From an uncultured Gammaproteobacteria bacterium (GTDB lineage: Bacteria; Pseudomonadota; Gammaproteobacteria; Pseudomonadales; Pseudohongiellaceae): a stretch of DNA of 56,857 nt. The notes under the pieces were generated by a model, which saw nothing but the letters and a program-made list of their open reading frames with translations, was not told the origin of the DNA and ran no database searches. Below are positions 1 through 7,721 of the stretch, piece after piece (positions within the stretch are counted from its first letter, which is position 1; the number at the start of each line of letters is the position of its first letter). The DNA lies in the NCBI GenBank assembly GCA_913058135.1, contig CAJXPR010000009.1, positions 1-56,857 of the forward strand, read 5' to 3'. Both the position numbers and the translations under genes were made by a program.

Positions 1-49
1 ATCTACACAGAGTAGATCGTCGGCAGCGTCAGATGTGTATAAGAGACAG
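1..49 (+). other. Illumina Nextera read-1 adapter, not genomic
   Basis: Bases 31-49 are the Tn5 mosaic end AGATGTGTATAAGAGACAG, bases 17-30 the Nextera stub TCGTCGGCAGCGTC, and bases 1-8 the end of the P5 oligo. Bases 9-16 (AGAGTAGA) sit in the i5 index position. This is synthetic library sequence left on the contig. It adds a false C-terminal tail containing VSYTHLTLP to the first open frame. Confidence 0.98.
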
Positions 50-401
50 CAGTAAAGCCAAGTTCGTTCAGCAGCAGGTAATCCGAGCGAGGGCCTATCC
101 AGGTGTCGGCACCCGTCTGTTGCAACAAGTGACGGATCTGGCTGACGGTGAAAAATGGTGGCACCGGCACACTGACACAACCGGCCTGTAACAATGCCAG
201 ATCCCAGACAATCCACTTTACAGGGTCCGACTCAAACAGGGCGACTACGCGGGCGCCGCTGACCCGGAGTTGATCGATTCGGTGGTCAACCAGCTCTGAG
301 ACACTCTGATAGCTGTAGTTTGTATGTGCAGTCTCAATGGCTATTTTGCCATGATGGCGTTGTAGAAGATGGGCAATATTTGGCAACTCAGGCGCAGACA
401 C
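50..401 (-). CDS. AMP-binding acyl-CoA synthetase-like protein, N-terminal fragment
   Basis: About 117 genomic codons remain before the frame enters the adapter. They look like the N-terminal subdomain of an ANL-superfamily (acyl-CoA synthetase/AMP-binding) enzyme: an early segment containing NYSYQSVSELVD, then a Rossmann-like part ending in WDLALLQAGCVSVPVPPFFT, which matches the family's usual 'LAxLxAGaxxvPlpp' block. The ATP-binding and catalytic motifs lie beyond the contig end, so activity cannot be judged. The start is a GTG at 399-401 with an AGGAGAG-like ribosome site upstream. It overlaps the end of the thermostable-hemolysin gene by 14 bases on the same strand, so the two are probably co-translated. 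Substrate unknown. Confidence 0.75.
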
Positions 402-1083
402 GGGATTTGCTCTCCTGAGGATGGGTGTTGTAGTGGGGCAGGTAGCTCAATCGGTGGAATACATCGGCTGCTTGCAGTTGGCGGAACCCTTCCGGTATGT
501 AGCCAGCCATCACTTTTGGTCTGGTCGCATAATAACTTCCCCATTCCCGGGCATCATGCGCAAGACGCGCCGGATCTGCGTCGGCCAGCACAACGGGGCT
601 CAGCGTCAGGCGGGAGAAACTGTTCAGTAACAAGGGGGTGCCGGTAAACGCAACCCATTGAAATTCACAAGTAAACAGATAATGCGTTAGTGCGGTGATC
701 AGCAGCCTTGCCATACCAGGTGATCTGGAGACCAGATTGCCCACTTCGATGACGCTGCTCTCGCAGGTGACCATTGCTGTGGCCTGTTCAATCAGACGGT
801 CAATGGGCTGGTCAAGATACTGTTGCAGAAACAGGTGCCCGTCACTTGCAGGGCGCAAGCCAACGACGGCCTGGATTTCGCCATTACTTTCAATACCGAG
901 CAGCATCGGCATAAACTGGCTGACGCGGGCACCGTATACGGATGCAAAGTGTCTGGCCACACTGTTCTCAAGCCTGCGGCGCAGCACTGTATCGCCGTCT
1001 GCGTAATTGCAAATATGAATTGTCAGCTGCTGGTGTTCGAATGACGCCAGCTTGTCTTTGGCAGGAAACAACAACTTGCTCAT
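388..1083 (-). CDS. Thermostable hemolysin family protein
   Basis: This 231-residue protein resembles the thermostable hemolysin (delta-VPH) family named from Vibrio. Segments that recall the family are the N-terminal RRRLENSVARHFASVYGA, the GNLVSRSPGMARLL motif near the middle and FTGTPLLLNSFSRL later. Family members have a GNAT-like look, and a true hemolytic role is not established for most of them. I chose ATG 1081-1083, which has AGAGGGA upstream; the longer frame to 1122 would begin with TTG. The next gene downstream is the AMP-binding enzyme, overlapping by 14 bases, which suggests a biosynthetic rather than toxic role. That is an inference from gene order only. Confidence 0.75.
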   Translation of the reverse strand: MSKLLFPAKDKLASFEHQQLTIHICNYADGDTVLRRRLENSVARHFASVYGARVSQFMPMLLGIESNGEIQAVVGLRPASDGHLFLQQYLDQPIDRLIEQATAMVTCESSVIEVGNLVSRSPGMARLLITALTHYLFTCEFQWVAFTGTPLLLNSFSRLTLSPVVLADADPARLAHDAREWGSYYATRPKVMAGYIPEGFRQLQAADVFHRLSYLPHYNTHPQESKSRVCA

Positions 1084-1147
1084 GATAATCCCTCTGACTA
1101 CGGGAGCATCATGCGCGCGCAACCTTAAGGTCTGCTTAAGTTATTCA

Positions 1148-1161
1148 TTGATCGTGATCAA
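1148..1161. promoter_or_regulatory. FNR/Anr-type operator
   Basis: TTGATCGTGATCAA matches the FNR/Anr consensus TTGAT-N4-ATCAA at every defined position. It lies between the divergent hemolysin-family gene (start 1083) and the CPBP protease gene (start about 1255), so either promoter could respond to oxygen. Its distance of 65 bases from the minus-strand start and about 94 from the plus-strand start fits activation of either. Confidence 0.75.
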
Positions 1162-1254
1162 TAATGCGGAATGCTGGCGTAACTCATGGGGATCAAATGA
1201 CGTATATTGGAGTCGTTGCAGCATTTTGGGAATTTTGCCCCAGGATATGAAATC

Positions 1255-2094
1255 GTGACCAGACCGTTCAGTTTAGGCCAGTGGATAAGCTTGCATCCAG
1301 TTATCGCCTTTCCTCTTATCTACATTGGTTGGGCGTACCTGTTCTGGATTCCGGTGTTGCGTGCAGAAACATCGGTGTGGACCTTCCCCAATATAATCTG
1401 GTTTTTGGTGGGTGGGGCCAGTCCGGTGATCGCCGGGCTGGCCTTGGCCGCAGTGACCGGAGGCAGGGAGCAGCTGCATGATCTTTGGCGACGGCTGATT
1501 GACTGGCGGCGTATCCCCCTTGTGTGGTGGCTGGTTATTCTGCTGTTCTGGCTGGGGTTTGATCTCATCATGGCAGGCGCGGCAGCAATCCTGGGAATCA
1601 CAGATGCGCCAGTCTCTGCAAACTGGTCCCTGTTCTCCAGTCCCCTCATGCTGCTGTTTCTTGTGTTGCTCTCCTTTGTGTTTCCTGCCGTAGAGGAAGT
1701 GGGTCTACGCGGTTATTATCTGGACTACCTGCAGAAACACATGGGACCTACGACGGCAGGGTTGGTAAACGGGACTACGTGGGCAATCTGGCATGCCCCT
1801 TTTGTGTGGTTTCCCGGCTACTATGCCAACACCACATTCAACCCGGCGCTGTACTGGTGGCTGCCGATGATCGTGTGTCAATCGCTAATGATTGTTCTGG
1901 TCTACAATCGCACGAACCGAAGCATCCTTGCCGTATTGATATTCCACGGCATGATGAATTTTACCGGTGAGTGGTTGCGCATATCGCCTCAGATGTATCC
2001 TTTTTTGCTTTACGGAAATATTTTTGTTGCGATGATTCTGGTGGTGTATTGGCAAACACACAAACGTGCTGGAATTCAGCTATCTTCGCGATAA
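1255..2094 (+). CDS. CPBP family intramembrane metalloprotease
   Basis: A 279-residue membrane protein with about eight hydrophobic segments and the Abi/CPBP (Rce1-like) signature. EEVGLRGY lies at about residues 147-154 (the EExxxR motif), WAIWHAPF follows with His at about 180, and FHGMMNF has His at about 231. These Glu and His residues are the expected zinc/catalytic set, so the protease is probably active in the inner membrane. The frame is open from a TTG at 1207, but GTG 1255 with AGGA ten bases upstream gives a more usual N-terminus (MTRPFSLGQW). It stands alone on the plus strand. Its substrate is unknown; relatives process peptides or act in self-protection. The upstream FNR-type box suggests oxygen-linked control. 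Confidence 0.85.
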   Translation: MTRPFSLGQWISLHPVIAFPLIYIGWAYLFWIPVLRAETSVWTFPNIIWFLVGGASPVIAGLALAAVTGGREQLHDLWRRLIDWRRIPLVWWLVILLFWLGFDLIMAGAAAILGITDAPVSANWSLFSSPLMLLFLVLLSFVFPAVEEVGLRGYYLDYLQKHMGPTTAGLVNGTTWAIWHAPFVWFPGYYANTTFNPALYWWLPMIVCQSLMIVLVYNRTNRSILAVLIFHGMMNFTGEWLRISPQMYPFLLYGNIFVAMILVVYWQTHKRAGIQLSSR

Positions 2095-2183
2095 CCTTCT
2101 CGTTCGCCTGGGCCTTAACACCATTCCCTGTGCGCTCCAGAATGTAAGCAGTGCTGTACGCACGGGTGTGTACAGGAGGCGAA

Positions 2184-2881
2184 ATGGCATCAATCAATGA
2201 CTATGACAATGCGGCAAGTAAAATTCGGCAGGCAGGCGTTGTCCGGTCAGACGGTGTGCTCGATACGAGAGAGCTGATCCGCCACGCCGTACTTGCTGCG
2301 TCCAGCCACAACACTCAACCTTGGAAGTTTCAGATCCAGCATGAAACTATCACCATCCTGCCCGATTTTACACGGCGTTGTCCGGCGGTCGATCCGGATG
2401 ACAGTCATCTGTTTAAAAGCCTGGGCTGCGCCGCCGAGAATCTTGTGCACGCTGCGGCAGCACAAGGGTTTTCTGCTGATATACGTTTTGACCCTGACCA
2501 GAATAGTGTTGTTGTTTCCATGACTGCCGACGCCTCCGCACAGGCGACAGAACTGTATTGGGCAATTACCAGGCAAAAACCGATGCCACTAATATAAGAA
2601 GTTCAGCCGGCGTCGCGGTTCTTGTGTCGAGCGACAACAATAAAGCCGCCTGGGTAGAGGTGGGCCGCTCTTACCAGCGCTTTGCATTGCAGGCAACCGC
2701 GCTAGAGATATGTACAGCTTTCATCAATCAGCCAATTGAAGTACGCCACTTGCGACCAGAGTTCGAATCGTGGCTGAATCTCAATGGGGAGCACGCGTTG
2801 CTTATGGTTCGCTTCGGCTATGGACCCATCGCACCCTTCAGTTTGCGGCGTCCACTTGACGATGTGATCCTGAATGAATAA
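2184..2881 (+). pseudogene. Acg-type nitroreductase, internally deleted and frameshifted
   Basis: Two frames together cover the two ends of an Acg-like FMN nitroreductase. The first (start ATG 2184, AGGAGG four bases upstream) has the diagnostic SSHNTQPWKF stretch and continues to ELYWAITRQ, then ends at 2597. The second frame, from about 2580 to 2881, has the C-terminal core: AWVEVGRSYQRFALQATALE, then FINQPIEVRHLRPEF and RFGYGPIAPFSLRRPLDDVI. The family runs to about 320-340 residues; here about 230 remain. The central 100 or so residues that normally follow AIxxRxTxR are absent, and the joined parts are out of frame. This is an internal deletion, not a simple sequencing indel. The product is almost certainly non-functional. 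Confidence 0.8.
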
Positions 2882-2965
2882 CCAGCGACCAGGTATCTTG
2901 AGTGACGAGCTCGGTTTGCCAATAGCTGCGTTGCTGCTTGCAATATATTTACGGAGGTGTCGCTG

Positions 2966-3919
2966 ATGTCCTTGATAGTCATTCTGACCCAGATTTTCCT
3001 GCCGCTGGCACTGCTGATCTGGCTGGCGACCTGTCCTGCCGGAAATGCGTTTGCGTGGTGCATACAGCTTGTCTCGGTGGCGGCAATTCTGCTGGGTATA
3101 GGACTTGCCGCGTTGTGGACGCTGCCACCATTCTGGACGCCATATGTTTATGCGCTGCTGTTTGTGCTGATCAGCGCCCGTCAGCTGGTACAGCGTATTC
3201 GTCGTGGTGACACTCCAGGGACTGGATCTGTCATCAATTCCCTGGTTATCGCTATCGTCGCCGGTCTGGGGACAGCCGGTGGCTACCTGGCCTATCATGC
3301 TGCGCAGGGGAGGATCCTGCCGAACGAAACCGTTGTAGATATTGCACCGCCTTTTGCGCCCGGTTCCTATCTGGTTGCTCACGGTGGCTCCACGCAGATG
3401 GTCAACGTGCATCTGACAACGCTGGATGAAAGCGTTGAGCGCTTTCTGCCCTGGCGTGGCCAGAGTAAAGCGCTGGATATCTTCCGTATTACGCCGGCGG
3501 GCTTTCATAAGGACGGATGGTTGCCACCAGAGCCCGCCAGATACGAAACCTTTGGAGTGCCAGTTACCGCACCGTGTACTGGAGAGGTGGCGCTGGTCGT
3601 CGACGGCCTGGCAGATATGCAGGTGCCGGTGATGGATCCGGAAAACAGGGCGGGCAATTTTGTTGCTGTTGATTGTGGTGAATTTATTGTCATTCTCGCG
3701 CATCTGCGCTTTGGCAGTATCATGGTCGCTGCCGGCGATACGGTAGAGGCCGGCGATCCGCTGGGGGAAATGGGCAACTCGGGCAATAGCTCTGAGCCGC
3801 ACCTGCATCTGCACGCCCAGAGAGGGTTGCCCGCAGGTGCTCCGCTGGGTGGTGAACCACTGTGGCTCACCATTAACGGGCAGTTTCCGGTACGCAATGG
3901 GAGAATAATTGTTAAGTGA
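2966..3919 (+). CDS. M23 (LytM-like) peptidase domain membrane protein
   Basis: This 317-residue protein starts with four hydrophobic segments (residues 1-115), then a periplasmic domain ending in a LytM/M23 fold. The fold is clear from VAAGDTVEAGDPLGEMGNSGNSS followed by PHLHLH (His 279, 281 and 283 region), which carries the HxH zinc ligands. The preceding ILAHL supplies the usual catalytic-region His. The first zinc motif of active enzymes (HxGxD before GxPV.AP..G.V) is not obvious: here the GVPVTAPCTGEV strand follows ARYETF. It may be a non-catalytic LytM scaffold or use a diverged ligand such as the FHKD upstream. ATG 2966 follows ACGGAGG by eight bases; the GTG at 2957 is inside that ribosome site. 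Confidence 0.75.
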   Translation: MSLIVILTQIFLPLALLIWLATCPAGNAFAWCIQLVSVAAILLGIGLAALWTLPPFWTPYVYALLFVLISARQLVQRIRRGDTPGTGSVINSLVIAIVAGLGTAGGYLAYHAAQGRILPNETVVDIAPPFAPGSYLVAHGGSTQMVNVHLTTLDESVERFLPWRGQSKALDIFRITPAGFHKDGWLPPEPARYETFGVPVTAPCTGEVALVVDGLADMQVPVMDPENRAGNFVAVDCGEFIVILAHLRFGSIMVAAGDTVEAGDPLGEMGNSGNSSEPHLHLHAQRGLPAGAPLGGEPLWLTINGQFPVRNGRIIVK

Positions 3920-3956
3920 CAAACTGCTAAACCGGGAGGCGTGCCGTCCAATTGAG

Positions 3957-5009
3957 CTAAGCCGGAAACCAGTGTCGGGTTCTGTTGGCGAATGCCACCA
4001 GCGACAACATCACCGGTACTTCAACCAGCACACCCACCACAGTGACCAGGGCAGCGCCCGAGTTAAGACCGAACAGGCCAATGGCCACAGCCACTGCCAG
4101 TTCGAAAAAATTGGACGTACCGATCAACGCACACGGTGCCGCGACATTAAAGGGCACCTTCCACACTTTGGCAGCAGCATACGCGATGGCGAATATGCCG
4201 TAGGACTGGATCAGCAGCGGTACTGCTATCAACCCAATCAGTAGTGGCTGGTCCAGAATGACCTGTCCCTGAAAACCGAATAACAGCATCACAGTGGCCA
4301 GCAGCCCCAGCACTGACAACGGTTTTACCTTCGTTGTAAAACGCGCCACGGCCGCCTCAGCATCGGCGGGGTGTGTGGCATTCCGGCTCAGACGAACGCG
4401 GGTGGCAATGCCTGCCAGCAACGGAATTACCACATACAGACCAACAGACAGTAAAAGCGTCGCCCACGGCACCTCGATATCAGTTACGCCCAACAGCAGG
4501 GCGACGATGGGCGCGAATGCAAATATCATGATCACATCGTTTAGTGCGACTTGTGCCAGTGTGTAGTTGGGGTCACCGCGCGTGAGTTGCGACCATACGA
4601 ATACCATCGCGGTGCAGGGTGCTGCGCCCAGCAATATCAGACCCGCGACATATTGATTGGCATTGGCCGGATCAATTAAGTCGATGAACAGGGTATGAAA
4701 GAACAACACGCCTAGCGCTGCCATGGTAAATGGCTTTATCAGCCAGTTGACCACCAGGGTGATGATCAGGCCTTTGGGGCGCTCGTGGACCCGGCGCAGG
4801 CTGGTGAAGTCCACGGCAACCATCATCGGGTAAACCATCAACCAGATCAGGATCGCGACGATGAAGTTGACTGAACCGTATTCAATGGCGGCGAGCGCCT
4901 GAAAAACGTTAGGTAGCAGCGTGCCCAGCGTTATGCCTGAAGCGATGCACAGGGCTACCCACAGAGAAAGGAAGCGCTCGAAAAAACCGATGCTGTGTCT
5001 GTCATTCAT
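3957..5009 (-). CDS. acr3: ACR3 family arsenite efflux transporter
   Basis: A 350-residue, ten-helix membrane protein of the ACR3 (BART superfamily) group that exports arsenite. Recognisable segments are [15 protein letters not shown], then [28 protein letters not shown] with the conserved pore Cys of helix 4, and [27 protein letters not shown] and [18 protein letters not shown]. Length and motifs are complete. No arsR or arsC gene lies next to it; the neighbouring 428-base leader holds two inverted repeats that could be its control region. The gene ends at a TAG (3957-3959) inside a short tRNA-like sequence. Specificity for arsenite over antimonite is assumed from the family. Confidence 0.93.
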   Translation of the reverse strand: MNDRHSIGFFERFLSLWVALCIASGITLGTLLPNVFQALAAIEYGSVNFIVAILIWLMVYPMMVAVDFTSLRRVHERPKGLIITLVVNWLIKPFTMAALGVLFFHTLFIDLIDPANANQYVAGLILLGAAPCTAMVFVWSQLTRGDPNYTLAQVALNDVIMIFAFAPIVALLLGVTDIEVPWATLLLSVGLYVVIPLLAGIATRVRLSRNATHPADAEAAVARFTTKVKPLSVLGLLATVMLLFGFQGQVILDQPLLIGLIAVPLLIQSYGIFAIAYAAAKVWKVPFNVAAPCALIGTSNFFELAVAVAIGLFGLNSGAALVTVVGVLVEVPVMLSLVAFANRTRHWFPA

Positions 5010-5019
5010 AAGCGAAACC

Positions 5020-5044
5020 CCGGTTGACGTCCCACATCAACCGG
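5020..5044 (-). promoter_or_regulatory. Inverted repeat in the acr3 leader
   Basis: CCGGTTGA and TCAACCGG are perfect 8-bp arms with a 9-base spacer, ending ten bases before the acr3 ATG. In RNA the hairpin would lie where the ribosome site should be, and no clear Shine-Dalgarno sequence is seen. It could be an operator or a translation-control hairpin. Confidence 0.45.
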
Positions 5045-5056
5045 ACGGTTGTGCGT

Positions 5057-5096
5057 CACCGCTACATTGTGTCCTTCATAATACGATGTAGCGGTG
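5057..5096. promoter_or_regulatory. Second inverted repeat upstream of acr3
   Basis: CACCGCTACAT (5057-5067) and ATGTAGCGGTG (5086-5096) form a perfect 11-bp inverted repeat with an 18-base spacer. There is no T-run on either side, so a repressor operator (for example an ArsR-type site) is as likely as a terminator. Confidence 0.45.
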
Positions 5097-5314
5097 CAGC
5101 AGACAAATCAGCGGGGGCTGAAGGCAGGAAATCCTTCCAGGCGCCTGCGTTCGAAGGGTACCTCTTCAAACAGCAATGGAACGGTCTGTAGCAGGCATGG
5201 TAATTCCTTCAGTCGGTCAATTATTGAAGGCGATGCTATACCATAACATTATGCTGTCAAGTGATTTGTTGGTTGGCGATTCGGGCAGGCTTGTGCATGA
5301 AATAACAATACAAT

Positions 5315-5329
5315 TGACAATTGTTATCA
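5315..5329. promoter_or_regulatory. Fur box upstream of TonB receptor
   Basis: TGACAATTGTTATCA agrees with the 7-1-7 Fur consensus TGATAATnATTATCA at 12 of 14 defined positions. It is about 110 bases upstream of the receptor start and within an AT-rich promoter-like stretch, which implies iron repression of the receptor. Confidence 0.75.
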
Positions 5330-5437
5330 TTTGCATTTAGTATCTCATCCCGCTGAATCCTGTGCCAAAAGTGCCGGCCCACAGGCTTACCGGCCAACTC
5401 GGTTCAGCAGCACCTACAACATTCTCAGGGGTATCCA

Positions 5438-7528
5438 ATGTCCGTTTTTCCAACATTCACCAAATCCAAACTGGCCCTGGCGCTGGCGATGACAGCGTTG
5501 CCAATGGGACTGCCGCTGACTGCCACTGCGCAGCCAGACCAGTCCGCTGATGACCGTCGTTCGCCAGCCCCAGGCATCGAAGTGATCCGGGTCACCGGTA
5601 ACCAGCAGGGACATGCCTATGTGGAAACAGGTACCGTGAATCTGATCGACCTGAGCGAAATTCAGGCGATTCAGCCACTGTCGACAGAAGATGTTTTGCG
5701 ACGCATTCCGGGTATTAACATCAAAGGCGAAGAAGAAACCTCTATCGTGGCCAATTTCGGTCTGCGTGGTCTGTCCGCCAGCGAATCCAAGTCCTTGCTG
5801 CTGGAAGACGGTGTGCCTGTCGCACCGGGTCTGTTTATCGGTAATGACCGCTACTTTAATACCCGCATCCAGCGCGTGGAGCAGGTCGAGGTTCTGAAAG
5901 GCTCGTCTTCCCTGCGGTACGGACCGTCAACCATTGGTGGTGTGGTCAACTACATTACCAAAACCCCCGATGACGGCGTCAAAGTGTCCGGCCGGGTGGG
6001 CTCCTTTAACCTTCGGGAAATGAATATCGAGGCTGGCGGGCAGAATGTCTCTGGTGACGCCTATGCCGGCGTGGTGGCTACCTATGCTGACAGCGATGGT
6101 TTCATGGACAAAGGCTACGAGATGTCCGATGTCATGCTCAAGGCAGGCACTGCCATCGGCACCAATCAACGTGTAGGCGTAAAGGTTTCTTTCCATGAGA
6201 ATGACGCCAATATTTCCTATCGGGGTGTTTTTCTTGACGCTTACCGCAACGGCGCAGATTACAACCCGGCCCCGGATGACTGGTACCTGCAGGAGCGGAA
6301 ATCTGCCGATCTTAACCATGAATGGCTGATCAGCGACTCCACCACCTTAAAGACTCTCTTCTACTGGAGTGATGTCAGTCGGGATTACTGGCGTTACAAT
6401 GTCAATACGCCAGCGTCGAATCTCGCGGGTCGTTGGGTCTATACAGATGACCTGACCGGCAACAACCGGTCGTTTGAGCGTCTGGGCGCCGAAACCCGCC
6501 TGTCCATAGCACACGAGTTTGGTAGTCTGACGGCAGATACCGAGTTCGGTTTCCGCGTCATGACGGAAGAGTCCGACGATACCCGTATTCGCGCATCACG
6601 GCAGCAGGACCGTACCGGTACCAATGACCGCCATCGTATTGATTCGGCGGACAGTGTGGCGGCATATGTGCAAAGCCGCATTGAGCTGACCGAGCGACTG
6701 GCTGTAACACCTGGCCTGCGTGTGGAAGACTACGAGCAGAAGCAGTTGATCCTGACCCAGAACAATGCCTCGGCCTCAACCAGTAACACCGAGTTCCTGC
6801 CGGGTGTGGGCGCAACGTTTGATGTCACGCCGGCCGCTCAGATCTACGGTGGTGTATACCGGGCATTTTCTCCGGCTTCCAATGGTGTCGCGCTGGATGG
6901 TCTGACCGACCAGAACCTGGATGGCGAGCGCTCAACCAACTACGAAATTGGTATACGTGGCGCGGAAGGACCGTTGAGTTACGAAGTGGCGGCATTCGCC
7001 ATGGACTTCAGCAATCAGGTGGTTACCGGCAACAGTGATCCCAACCTGTCACAATCCAATGCGGGTGAAACCGAGCATTACGGCATGGAGTTCGCGCTGG
7101 GATATGACTTTGGCGCTGGCTTCAGTGTGGATTCGAACGCCACCTGGATACCGACATCCGAGTTCAAGACTGGTGACTTCGAAGGCAATCGACTGCCCTA
7201 TGCACCGAAAGTGCTGGCCAACATCGGCCTGAACTACACACTCGACAGGCTGCAGGCATCGTTGACCGCTCATCATCGAGGCGAGCAGTATGGCGATCCA
7301 AGCAATCAGGTGGATTTGCCGACCGGTGCTGGTGGTGGTATCTGGGGTGGCCTGCTGCCCGCGTATACGGTCGTTGATTTGACGGCGCAATACAATATTG
7401 CCGATGGCTTTGATATCTTCGGCGCAGTCAAGAATATTGCTGATAAAAAATACATTGCCGGCCTGCGGCAGGGTATTTATGTGGGTCCCGAGCGTGCAAT
7501 TGAGGTGGGTTTCCGATACGGGTTCTGA
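5438..7528 (+). CDS. FecA-like TonB-dependent iron/siderophore receptor
   Basis: A 696-residue outer-membrane receptor. A Sec signal peptide (about residues 1-31, ending ATA-Q) precedes a TonB-box-like segment IEVIRVTG. The plug domain follows (about 60-170), with ILRRIPGINIKGEE-like start, FGLRGLS, LLLEDGVPVAP and RVEQVEVLKGSSSLRYGPSTIGGVVNYITK. The rest is a 22-strand-type barrel ending in an aromatic residue (RYGF), as outer-membrane assembly needs. There is no N-terminal signalling (STN) domain, so it should not control a sigma factor. The plug wording is closest to FecA/ferric-citrate-type receptors. The Fur box upstream supports an iron ligand. It is a single-gene unit closed by a strong terminator. 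Confidence 0.88.
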   Translation: MSVFPTFTKSKLALALAMTALPMGLPLTATAQPDQSADDRRSPAPGIEVIRVTGNQQGHAYVETGTVNLIDLSEIQAIQPLSTEDVLRRIPGINIKGEEETSIVANFGLRGLSASESKSLLLEDGVPVAPGLFIGNDRYFNTRIQRVEQVEVLKGSSSLRYGPSTIGGVVNYITKTPDDGVKVSGRVGSFNLREMNIEAGGQNVSGDAYAGVVATYADSDGFMDKGYEMSDVMLKAGTAIGTNQRVGVKVSFHENDANISYRGVFLDAYRNGADYNPAPDDWYLQERKSADLNHEWLISDSTTLKTLFYWSDVSRDYWRYNVNTPASNLAGRWVYTDDLTGNNRSFERLGAETRLSIAHEFGSLTADTEFGFRVMTEESDDTRIRASRQQDRTGTNDRHRIDSADSVAAYVQSRIELTERLAVTPGLRVEDYEQKQLILTQNNASASTSNTEFLPGVGATFDVTPAAQIYGGVYRAFSPASNGVALDGLTDQNLDGERSTNYEIGIRGAEGPLSYEVAAFAMDFSNQVVTGNSDPNLSQSNAGETEHYGMEFALGYDFGAGFSVDSNATWIPTSEFKTGDFEGNRLPYAPKVLANIGLNYTLDRLQASLTAHHRGEQYGDPSNQVDLPTGAGGGIWGGLLPAYTVVDLTAQYNIADGFDIFGAVKNIADKKYIAGLRQGIYVGPERAIEVGFRYGF

Positions 7529-7569
7529 CTTCTGCCAAAATTCAGTATCTGCTTGAACCTAGCATAAAT

Positions 7570-7598
7570 AACCCGGCCAATTCAGGCCGGGTTTTTTT
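7570..7598 (+). terminator. Rho-independent terminator after the TonB receptor
   Basis: AACCCGGCC (7570-7578), a six-base loop and GGCCGGGTT (7585-7593) form a 9-bp GC-rich stem that runs into a run of seven Ts, 41 bases after the receptor stop codon. Confidence 0.93.
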
Positions 7599-7721
7599 AT
7601 GGTTGATCCGGCGGCTGTTCGCAGCTGATCCATTTGATGTGTATGATCGTAGGGTAATCTGTCCGTTATGGCTTTTTCGGGCATGTTCTGAACCCATAAT
7701 ACGCGCGCATGGAGCCGATTC

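Larger units (their letters stand above)
5010..5437. other. Intergenic control region between acr3 and the TonB receptor
   Basis: 428 bases without a credible complete gene. Read away from acr3 it holds an 8-bp inverted repeat at 5020-5044, an 11-bp inverted repeat at 5057-5096, and a 48-codon start-less open frame on the minus strand (5108-5245). A Fur box lies at 5315-5329, close upstream of the TonB receptor gene. Confidence 0.7.

Noticed and set aside
2702-3922. 406-residue open frame on the minus strand
   Set aside because: It runs antisense across the nitroreductase remnant and the M23-like gene and has a Gln/Arg-rich random composition; the plus-strand genes are supported by motifs and ribosome sites.
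7529-7721. Second gene between the TonB receptor and the MscS channel
   Set aside because: The short minus-strand frame there reads through the terminator stem and has no family signature.
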